This document shows positions 50,682-59,242 of a stretch of DNA of 64,000 nucleotides, one piece after another. The stretch is from Oscheius tipulae (lineage: Eukaryota > Nematoda > Chromadorea > Rhabditida > Rhabditidae). The notes beneath the pieces are model-generated. The model was given only the letters and a program-made list of their open reading frames with translations, was not told the origin of the DNA and ran no database searches. Made by a program: the position numbers and the translations under genes. The DNA is taken from assembly GCA_037178975.1 (NCBI GenBank), contig JASJZH010000003.1, positions 9,176,001-9,240,000 on the forward strand, in the 5' to 3' direction. Each line of letters opens with the position of its first letter. Within the stretch, counting starts at the first letter, position 1.

Positions 50682-50958
50682 ATTTTTCTTTTTTGGGACC
50701 ACAAAGAGTCGTTTTGGTCCTTCTACTGATATACTAGGGAGCTGTCAACAGTCCTCCCTCGTTATTATCAGCCCCGCGTGGTCCTGTGGTCGCCCGTCAA
50801 TCACAGGTCGCCCTCTCTCTGTTTCTTTCGTTCTATCTCTCTCTCTCTCTGTTCTCGTCCACTTATTCTTCATCCTACCACCCTCTTCCAGTTGATTTAC
50901 GTCCCGATAACTCTTATCAGAGACAGAGAGAGGGAGGGTACAGCTGCCATCGGACACC
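49578..50958. other. spacer between twist and the NRF-6-like gene
   Basis: 1.38 kb with no supported gene. Contains TCTCTGTC repeat at 49790-49850, (TC)n at 50640-50680, and tRNA-like scraps near 50583-50630 and 50770-50810 (TGTGGTC and TCACAGGT words). It should include the promoter of the downstream gene. Confidence 0.5.
50640..50680. repeat. (TC)n microsatellite
   Basis: A pure TC run of about 40 bp. Confidence 0.95.
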
Positions 50959-53900
50959 ATGATCCCAACAGCGACCATTAGCATCTTGTGAGTTGCCTCA
51001 ATCGATCTTGGTTCCGCGGCGATCCTTTAGGGTAGAGGTCATTCTTGTACAGTTACAGTTTTATGGGTTTTGTTGACAGAAAGACACAAAAACAGAGAGA
51101 TAGAGAGACAGAAGACAGAGAAATAGAGAGACATAGTGGCAAAGAGGCAGAGAGACTGATATTTTTTAGGGCTCTCCTGACCGGATTGACCAGCTCCTGT
51201 ACTCTCTGTCCACTACGAGTTCCACCCAGACCACGTCCTATCAATCAGTACCAGCTGCCACGGTTTCCGGACATCGATGGAGAGTCGATCCCGCAATTCT
51301 GTAGGTAATCTTCAGACATTTTCCAGCCCGCCACTCTCTTATCGAAAGCCGTAAAACTGTCTACTGCTTTTTGCAGGTAACATCAGCCGACAGCTGCCAT
51401 TGGAAAGAGGCTGCCGTGAAGGATTCGAGAAGATCTTCTGCACAGCTGATCTTGCTCTAGGTTGGTCCTTTGTACTGTTTTGTACTGTCATTATTCAGAG
51501 TCTCTGACTCAATGTTCTGGCCCAGAGGACCCGATTAAATGTTCAAGGTGTGCTCACCAGTGGCAAGAGAGTAGCTGGGTACTGAAATGGGTCGACTCTC
51601 TCGGGAAGCCTGGAGCTGGTATCAGTGATGGCAATTACTACTGGCTGGGAGATTATGAGACCTGCGTTGATCTGAAATCGTGAGTTTTGGACAACGAGGC
51701 AGAGAGACAACGAGACTGAGAGATAGAGAGGCAGATAGAGACTCTTTTCAGAACCCAGACCTTCGATGGAAAGTATTGCCGAGTTGAACTGGAGGTACCA
51801 GACGCTTTGGTAGAGGGTGGCTGTCCCCAGACTGATCCTTTGGCAATCATCCTCGGAGCCTGTTTCCCTTCGACCTGTACTGCTGCGGAACTGACAGCAG
51901 TCTCTCAAAGCTTCTCAGTATATCCATTGAAGGTCGAGTGCGAATTTGAAGTGGCTTTCTCCGGATTTGCTTACTTTCTAATGTAAGTTGGTCAATTTTA
52001 CTGTCTCTCTTTGACCGTCACTTCCACTGTCAACCAATAGATTCTAGAGGTCTCTTCGGTTGCTGGCTTGTAGTCCTCTTCTATGCTACTATTCAGAATG
52101 AGGACAAATGGTACTGGCATTCTATTTCTCTCAAGGTAGGTAGTCTCTGTCACTGACACAGTTCTCTAGACCAATGCGAATCGAGCTCTCTCGACCAAAA
52201 GAGAGGTGGAAGGTCTTCATGCTCTCCATGGTCTCGAGTTCTTTACCTTTTTCGCCTTCATCACGGGAAATGTGTATAATCTAATGGCTCCTTACATTGG
52301 TAAGGGGCAGAGTGAGACAGAGAGAGAGAGAGAGACAGAGTGACAGCGAGATAGAGACACAGAGACAGTCGACTTTCCAGAAAATGTTGCCTTTCTCTTC
52401 GACGGTGTCTCCAATATGTACATGCACCTGACCAACAACTATTCCTACCACGTCGATGGTCTCTTCGCTCTCTCCTCTCTCTATGCAACCTATTTGCTCC
52501 ACGGTAAACTGGAAAAAACCAAACACTGTCTCCAGGTGGTCAAGATGAGATTTGTAAGGTATCATAACCCATTTGATGACGTCTGAGAGTCTATTTCAGA
52601 TTTTGGCCAGCTTACTTGTTCTGTGTCCTCTTCATGACCTTCGTATTTGCCGGAATCGCTGCGGGGCCCATGTGGATTCATAATGAAACGGTTGACCGGT
52701 GTCAAGGAAATTGGTGGAAGAATCTACTGTTCATCAACAACTTTTTCTCTGCCAAGAGTACAGTGAGTGACAGAGACAGACAGTGACTCTCTTTTCCATT
52801 TCCAGTGTGTCGACTTCGGTTACGCAATTTCTTTGGAAGCTCAGTATTTTCTCCTTCTCGTCCTACTGGTCTATGTGGCCCGAAGCCATCTAACTTACTC
52901 CATCATCGCCGCCTCCTGTCTCCTGGCTCTGTCAGTCATTGTCACTTTCTACAAAGTTCTGGCCAACTCTCTCCCTCCAGCTCCTCTGCTAACAGCGGAA
53001 CCTATAGCGTATGGTTGCAAGTTAGTCCCTTTGAGCCGTGTTTTAGGCTGGCCAAGATGGAAGGGCTCCTGGATTCAGTTGTAACTTCCTTCGTGTGCCG
53101 GCTACCGGCATACTGTATTGGATTCTTATTCGGTGTGTTCATGTCCCATGGACAGAACGAGGAGAAGAGCAATCTGCTGACCAAGGTGAGTCGAGTGGAA
53201 TAGTTTGGAGGCTCTGGTAGGCTCTGATTCTGTAAGAGTTCTAGACGACAGGTTGGTTGACAGAGACAGGAGAGTGAGCTAGCAGATTGGCGTGCGTACA
53301 TTTTGACAGGGACAGACTGACAGCAGGTAGAAAACGGAGAAAGAGGACAGAGGTACATTTAAAGATGGAACAGGCTGACAGTGACAGGATGAAGTTTAGA
53401 TAGATATTCAAGACAGTATACAGATGGTATATATGTTGCAGTTGGAATTGACCGGCCGTTGAAATTGACCGGAACTAGTTGAAATTGACCGGTCAACTTC
53501 AACTAGTTGAAATTGACCGGAACTAGTTGGAATTGACCAGTCAATTCCAACTAGTTGAAATTGACCAGGTTCAGTTGAAATTGACCGGTTTTCAGTTGAA
53601 ATTGACCGGAAAGTTTATTTGGGGTGTCTACAATTATTTTACTTTTTTTTCTTTACATGTTTTACGGTTTATTCTTTGTCTAATTGGTCACAGGCACAAC
53701 ATTTTTAATGTTTTATCACGAAAACAAGCTGAAAAAAAACTTCAGCAACTATTTTAGTGCCAAAACTAACTTCACTCTTTGCATGGTTTGTTTACTTTGT
53801 TTTTCGCGTTCTCTTCTTCTTTTTATTTCTCTTTATTTTGAGCACGCCATTGTTACAGGTGGTGTAATGTCGGAAGAGAATTTCCACGATCGTGCGAAAG

Positions 53901-56900
53901 AAGATCACAGAGCGCGATTCAATGTCAAGCTGCAAGAATACGTCGCTAGCAAGAAATCATCTACACTCCGAACAGATGACAACTACAAGGAGATCGTTGA
54001 AGCCGTCAAAAGATGGGAAACCGGCGAAAAATTTACTAATGACGCGATGAGACGAAACTACGGAAGAAGGTATGTTTTCCCTAATACACCTCTTTATTTT
54101 TTAGATTCTGCATAGGAAATATCAATGGCCGAGAGGAGCTTCTACACGACGGCAAAGTCGTTGTTTCTCAATCAAGAATATTCGAAATACTTTACGTCAC
54201 ACATGTTACCGGAGGATGTATCGGACGCGATTTGATGTGGTCAAAATTTAAAGGATACTTCGGAATCGCACAGTAAGCCGTCTTTTCCTTTCAAAGTTAG
54301 CAAGTTTTTAGGGAACTGGTTACAATTTTTGTCAAATGCTGCCCTTTATGTCCACTGAAGAAGGGCAAAGCGAAGAAAGGGCTGGTAATAAAGCCGATAA
54401 TCAGCACCACGCATAACGAAAGATGTCAGGCTAGTTTGGTATAAAGATATTTCTATTTTTAGGTGGATCTTATTGATCTACAGTCGGTACCAGACGGAGA
54501 GCATAAGTTCATATTAAACTACCAGGATCACTTGACGAAGTTCGTCGTTCTAAGGGCGCTGAAAACCAAGACGTCTGTAGAAGTTTCCATGCAGATCAAC
54601 TCCATATTCTGCTTATTTGGTGAGAAATCTTTTTGGATAAACTTTTTTCATTCCAGGACCTCCGAAGCTGCTACAGACGGATAACGGACGAGAATTTGAA
54701 AATACGACACTGAAAGAGATGCTAAAAAATTGGCCAGCCTGCAAGCTGATTCACGGGCGTCCGAGACATTCCCAAAGCCAGGGGTCTGTCGAGAGGTCCA
54801 ACAAAGACATTCAAGACATCCTTTTTATCGAGATGAAGAGGAAAGATACGCCAAAATGGTCAGAGCTGCTTGATCGAGTACAATACATCAAAAACACAAG
54901 ATTTCATCGTGGGATTGGAAGAACCCCAATCAAAGCCTTGTTCGGTTAGTTTCATTTTAGAATAATTTTTGTTTATCTCTATGCTTGTAGGTTTCGATGA
55001 AAATGGCACGGAATCCCAGACGATTCACGAGGTCCCCGAAGCTGAGGAGTGTGAAGAATACTTCCAAGAATTCTACGGGCCTCCAGAAGAATACGTCGAA
55101 GAAGAGGGAACCCCGTGGCCTGACAAGGAAGCGACCATCAGTCATCAGCGGGAACAAGCAGGTCAGGCGCTACAACGGCAAGCAGATCGAATGCTACAAG
55201 CTTCAAAAAACAGGTATGATCAAATTTTTTACCCTTGAAATCGTTTTTATAGATATGGAACGATCGAAGTAGGAACGTCAGTTCTGGTAGCGATTCCCGA
55301 TGTTGATCGCCCAAAAGCTGGCGCACGAAGCATAATGGCCGTTGTTCTCGAGGAAAAACAGGGATTTTATAAGTAAGCAAATCATTTAGCTTCTTTGATA
55401 AGTTCTCTTTAGACTAGGAACACGTCACGGCTATCTTCCCAACTTTTTCGCGAGGAATCAAGTTGAGCCGTTGGAGGAAACGTTCGTTCTCCCGTCTGCT
55501 GTACCCGATGTGGAACTACCTTCATTTCGAGCAGCAATTTCTTTTGGTTCTGTTACGGGAGGACAAGGACACAAGCACTGCAATTGCTACGGGAGATGTG
55601 ATTCCAACCGATGTTCGTGTAAGGCTCGTGAATTGTTGTGTAATTCTCGCTGTCACAAGAATAACTCTTTCTGCAGGAACAAATAGGCACATTGTGTTAT
55701 TTCTGTCATTTTTTTGACATCTTTATTGTTTATGTTTGTTTCCTACTAATAAATACTAGTCACCGCAAAGTTGATCGTTTTTTGGTCGAAAAAGCTGATA
55801 GAGTAAACAAAAATGGGATAAACTAGCGGTTAATAACGAAATGTGTTTCGCCTCTAGTCAATTTCAACTGAATATTTGCATAAATAGGTTATTAGAACGC
55901 TCAATCCTACATTTCACAGCATTTTTGAATCGATTTTTGTTAAAAACCGCTGCTTAGAATCGAACCCGGGTTGATCGGGCGGAAAGTGGTCGCCTTAGCA
56001 ATATACCTCTTTTTTTATTACAAAATGGAATTATTTCACTTCCGGTCAATTCCAACTGAATCTCGATTTTTAAAAACAGTTGAAATTGATCCAACTAGTT
56101 GGAATTGACCGGTCAATTTCAACTAGTTGAAACTGACCGGTCAATTTCAACTAGTTCTGGTCAATTTCAACGGCCGGTCAATTTCAACTGCAACATATAG
56201 ATAATTGATAAAGCCAATTTTTCTGATTCCTAATTTAAAAATTGAATTTCAGTGTGTTTTAAGTTTTCTTTTCTCGTAATTCCGACCTCATTTTCGAATT
56301 CTGCATGTGTAAATACCTACATGACGCCAAAAATGGGTAAAAAAAAATCATGGTTTACATAGTGCAGGAATGTCTTCGGTTGGAAAATAGCCGTTTGATG
56401 CTCAGTTTGCCTAAACCTTGGGGTTTTCACGCAGTTTTGGTGACAAGCAGATTTTTATATGCCTAGAATACGATAACACTAACCGAAAAGTGAAAAGATG
56501 CTGGGAAAATGGTGAAAAATGGAAAATGGGAAAATTTCTTCTTCGCGTTCAAGAATAATTATTCTCATCCCTTTTACCTTTCCCGCGCGGCTTTTCTTAG
56601 AGTCTGAGATTGCGCGCCGAATTCAAACGGGGTTAGGTATAGCCGCTATGTTCATGGTACAGGACAAGAGTCATTCGGAAGTGAAATGAGTACAGGGTTA
56701 AGAAAGAGCAATTACTGCTGTCAGATTACCCAAATAACTGAATGGTACTGGATGAAATTGTCTGTAAGAGACACCGTATCCAATAGTGTTCAGATCTTCC
56801 ACATCGCCTTGACCGTCTGCGGCCTAGCTTCCGGGATCTTCGTCCTGTTCTCTCTCCTCCCCTACTCTTCTCAATCCGTCGGCTCTCCGATCTTTTTTGC

Positions 56901-57360
56901 CATCTACGCTGCCCTACATCGTCCTCTCTGGGCCTTCTTCCTCCTCAACTTCTTGTATCTCTGCGAGCGCGGATTCTTCAGCTGGACCCATGCTCTGTTG
57001 ACATGGAGAGTGTTCTCGCCCCTGTCAAAACTGACATGGATCGCCATCGTTTGCGTAAGTTGACTGACTGAGACTGTACGGGAAAGATTCCAGTCCGAGC
57101 CCATCACCCTGTACTTTTTCACAGCCCTGAACAGACCATCTCATGCGACTCATTGGAGCACGGTAAGAGGAATTTGATACTGGACGAAGTCTCGATTACA
57201 GGTCTATTCGTCAATTTCAGCGGCGACCATGTCTTATTTGGCTGCTTTCCTGATTGACATCTTCATTCAGAGACCGATTCGGTCTCTGCTGTTGAGAGAA
57301 GACCGACACCGATACAGCCAGGCTGGAAGGAGGACCATTCCTTTCCAGAGCACTGCGTGA
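50959..57360 (+). CDS. NRF-6-like multi-pass acyltransferase-3 protein
   Basis: NOSE RESISTANT TO FLUOXETINE family: secreted-side Cys-rich NRF domain plus a multi-pass acyltransferase-3 domain; C. elegans members act in lipid/drug transport. Exons: 50959-50987, 51170-51300, 51377-51460, 51526-51679, 51752-51982, 52048-52135, 52170-52299, 52381-52558, 52600-52762, 52806-53008, 53047-53185, 56794-57054, 57094-57162, 57202-57360; phases agree, giving 672 residues. Signal peptide MIPTATISILALLTGLTSS; NRF domain about 45-215 with even Cys spacing (DPIKCSRCAHQW, GDYETCVDL, LGACFPSTCT); acyltransferase-3 about 250-640 with many membrane helices, RFVRFWPAY and RLPAYCIGFLFG. The usual catalytic R and H of the DGLR...GH motif appear as EGLHALHGLEFFTF, so activity is doubtful. 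Several introns are made of GAGACAGA repeat. The 3608-bp intron 53186-56793 carries a Ginger transposon. Intron 53009-53046 is only 38 bp. Confidence 0.85.
53434..53520 (+). repeat. left terminal inverted repeat of Ginger element
   Basis: About 86 bp matching the inverted right end. It is built of the word GTTGAAATTGACCGG and its inverse. The subterminal array continues to about 53612. Confidence 0.85.
53867..55686 (+). CDS. Ginger transposase (DDE integrase with Cys-rich tail)
   Basis: Catalyses cut-and-paste transposition. Exons: 53867-54069, 54105-54272, 54312-54429, 54463-54619, 54657-54944, 54991-55213, 55253-55372, 55413-55686, about 516 residues, no internal stop. An H2C2-like zinc-binding segment (THVTGG ... 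CCPLCPLKK) precedes the integrase core: D in VDLIDLQS, D in LLQTDNGREF, E in QSQGSVERSNKD, all present, with typical spacing. The C-terminus ends in a Cys-rich module (HCNCYGRCDSNRCSC, then CNSRCH) as in KRBA2/SCAND3-type and other Ginger-related integrases. Introns are only 33-46 bp. The third would use a GC donor (CAG|GCTAGT, 33 bp); the only GT alternative gives 24 bp. Start chosen at MSEENFHD; an upstream in-frame Met exists at 53684. Confidence 0.82.
55748..55753 (+). terminator. poly(A) signal of transposase gene
   Basis: AATAAA 62 nt after the transposase stop codon. Confidence 0.6.
56109..56195 (-). repeat. right terminal inverted repeat of Ginger element
   Basis: Inverse of the left end. 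CCGGTCAATTTCAAC words begin at about 56040, so the subterminal array extends inward of the perfect TIR. Confidence 0.85.
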
Positions 57361-57379
57361 TAGTCGTAGATGGATTGAT

Positions 57380-57385
57380 AATAAA
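57380..57385 (+). terminator. poly(A) signal of NRF-6-like gene
   Basis: AATAAA 20 nt after the stop codon. Confidence 0.7.
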
Positions 57386-57399
57386 GATTGAGTAAAGAA

Positions 57400-57590
57400 G
57401 ACAGAGAAACTAAAAAAGAGGGAGACAAAGAGAAAGAGTAACAGAGGGACAGACGGAGAGACAGAGAGATAGAGAGACAGGAACAGAGAGATGGAGAGAC
57501 AAATATACAGAGAGTTGACGATAAATAGGAAGAGAGAAAGAGAGACAGAGAGACAGAGCGACAGTGACAGCTAGAGTAACTGTCAGAAAT
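57400..57590. repeat. GAGACAGA tract between convergent genes
   Basis: GAGACAAAGAGAAAGAG and GACAGAGAGACAGAG words between the NRF-6-like gene and the next minus-strand gene. Confidence 0.85.
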
Positions 57591-57616
57591 TTCATTGTAT
57601 CATTCGTCTCTCTGTA

Positions 57617-58129
57617 TCAATTTGGACGAACCGCTGCCACAATCTGGCGAGCTCCGCGAAGAGGCCGATTCGGCGAGATCTCGACCATAACGACTGGCTC
57701 GAGAGATGGGTAATGTTGGACCCAGAGATGGGGACAGACCTTCTTCAGCTGACCCTTCGTCTTCTTTCCCTTTACCGACTTCTTCCGCTTGGCGACGATT
57801 GGTCTCTTTTCCGTCAGCGGCTTCTCCTTCCGGTCACCACGAATCAGAAGCACGAGAGTGATGAGCTGGAAGGCCAGGACGGAGAACAAAAGCAGGAGGA
57901 AGATCATGCCCAGAGCGAAGAGCCATTCCAGTAGATTTGGTAGCTGCTTCACATCGGAGAGTAGAGGCATCTGAACAAGGGCTTCTGGAAGCTCGATGCA
58001 ATTGTTTGCTTTTTTGGGAAATGTTCTTAATTTTACTGAAAGAGAAACTATTGACGCTTTTAGAGAAGGGAATCTACTACTATGAGCAATGCAACTGTCT
58101 CTCTGTCTCAACTGTTCACTAGCGATCAT
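57617..58129 (-). CDS. unrecognised single-pass membrane protein
   Basis: Minus-strand frame with stop at 57617-57619. Most likely exons are 58129-58120 and 58035-57617 (acceptor TTTCTCTTTCAG), giving about 142 residues; the 84-bp intron is also open in frame, so it may be retained and the 5' end is uncertain. One strong membrane helix (LEWLFALGMIFLLLLFSVLA and following residues), then a very basic stretch (KRKKSVKGKKTKG), then a C-terminal block with VCPHLWVQHYPSLEPVVMVE that looks globular. The region further upstream overlaps a dispersed repeat, so longer N-terminal readings from a non-ATG start are not credible. No family recognised. Convergent with the NRF-6-like gene. Confidence 0.5.
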   Translation of the reverse strand: MIASEQLRQRDSCIAHSSRFPSLKASIVSLSVKLRTFPKKANNCIELPEALVQMPLLSDVKQLPNLLEWLFALGMIFLLLLFSVLAFQLITLVLLIRGDRKEKPLTEKRPIVAKRKKSVKGKKTKGQLKKVCPHLWVQHYPSLEPVVMVEISPNRPLRGARQIVAAVRPN

Positions 58130-58803
58130 TTCAAAGTTCTCTCCATCTGAAGTCTTCGCAGTATCTTTTACCAAAACATCGCCCAAGTGTCCTACTTGAC
58201 TTTCGCTTCTGGGAGAAATCGCTCTACTACTAAAGCGCAATGGTGTCCGTCCGTCCGTGCGTCACCTCGAGAAAAAAGCTGCAAGGCATGGCATGTCAAA
58301 ATTAAGTTGACAAGTTAGCTTTGGGGGAAACAGCGCAGCCGTCTGTTGTCAATGCTTAGTCAAGACTAAAAGACGGCAAAGCCGTCGTAGACGGCTGGTC
58401 TAGTTTAAAATGTCTTCGCGTCTCTGTTAGTGTGTGCGTGTGTCTGTCTGAAGCCAATATTGCCAATTAGTGAGCACTATTTTGTGCGTACACTAATTGT
58501 TTGCAAGTCAAGCCAAATCGAGTCAGTTCGGGAAGTAGCTTCGTTGGGAGGACGTTGCTCCTGTCACGGTACCTCGATTGGAGGGAATGCGGACAGGTTG
58601 AAGTGTGGGGAAAGGGTCACGACAGTTGGACAGAAGGTAGTAGAAATCGACCAGTCTTGGAAGAATCGAATTGTTACTGGGAATGAGCCCCGAAGGGGTG
58701 TTAGCATTACTTGTTTTTGTAAAAGTTGCAAAATTTTTACTTTTGCTATAGAAACCTAGTTTTACTGCTAATTGGACGTTTCTGAAAAAAAAACAAGAAA
58801 GAT
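58130..58803. other. spacer with a dispersed repeat and a small hairpin
   Basis: 674 bp. Bases 58208-58258 are the second copy, inverted, of the repeat at 8555. GACGGCAAAGCCGTC at 58372-58386 is a perfect small hairpin, with further GCCGTC words nearby. No gene seen. Confidence 0.5.
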
Positions 58804-59242
58804 CTACTGCTGCTCCCACTGGAACTTCGCCTCCTCCGCCTCTAACCAGGTCACGTTGCCCTTTCCTTTCAAGAAGTCTACCCGAACCAATTCTTCCGCA
58901 CTGACTCTCTCATCCTTTTTTTCTGTCTTGAGACTAGGACCTGGGCTAGTCCCGAGCAACCCAGGTCCGAACACTCAGTCTACCCTCCGTGGATCTGGTC
59001 GGTATTCGGAGAATCGGGTAGTGGAGACTGCGGGTAGGGTATCGAGGGGAGAGAATTGAGGTTTGGGAGTAGTCGACTTTCCCTCACCCAAATGTTTATT
59101 CCCAGACTTCTTCCAGTAGCCACCCTTGATGTCTTCCCATGCGGGTCGCCTGCGAATGTACGGGAAAAAAAGGAAAGACTACTTTGCCTCAATTGTCCAA
59201 CGATCGCTCACGTTGCTTCGGAAGCTGGAACTATTGCTACAT
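58804..59242 (-). CDS. 3' exons of an unrecognised small protein
   Basis: Exons on minus: 59242-59212, 59149-59088, 58940-58804. Phases join (2/2, 1/1) to read PASEATRPAWEDIKGGYWKK, then SGNKHLG, then a charged C-terminus (EELVRVDFLKGKGNVTWLEA and following EEAKFQWEQQ) and TAG. Each boundary has a good signal (GTGAGC, GTGAGG donors; CGCAG, CCCAG acceptors). About 75 residues are visible and the 5' part was not found; it must lie at higher coordinates, beyond repeat-filled introns or off the window. Composition and phasing argue for a real gene; family unknown. Confidence 0.5.

Larger units (their letters stand above)
53434..56195 (+). mobile_element. complete Ginger-type DNA transposon
   Basis: 2762 bp. 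Ends are TGTTGCAGTT...AACTGCAACA, flanked on both sides by TATA (53430-53433 and 56196-56199), a 4-bp target-site duplication. Terminal inverted repeats match over about 86 bp with few mismatches. Ginger elements are cut-and-paste transposons with a retrotransposon-like DDE integrase, TIRs starting TGT and 4-bp duplications, so the assignment fits structure and coding content. It sits in sense orientation in an intron of the NRF-6-like gene. A minus-strand tRNA-like B box (GGGTTCGATTC, about 55960) lies near the right end. Confidence 0.88.

Noticed and set aside
53434-56195. LTR retrotransposon
   Set aside because: The integrase resembles that of retroelements, but there is no reverse transcriptase, protease or gag, the ends are inverted rather than direct repeats, and the flanks match Ginger.
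57617-58240. 207-codon reading of the unrecognised membrane protein
   Set aside because: It needs a TTG start and its first part overlaps a dispersed repeat and repeat-like intron sequence.
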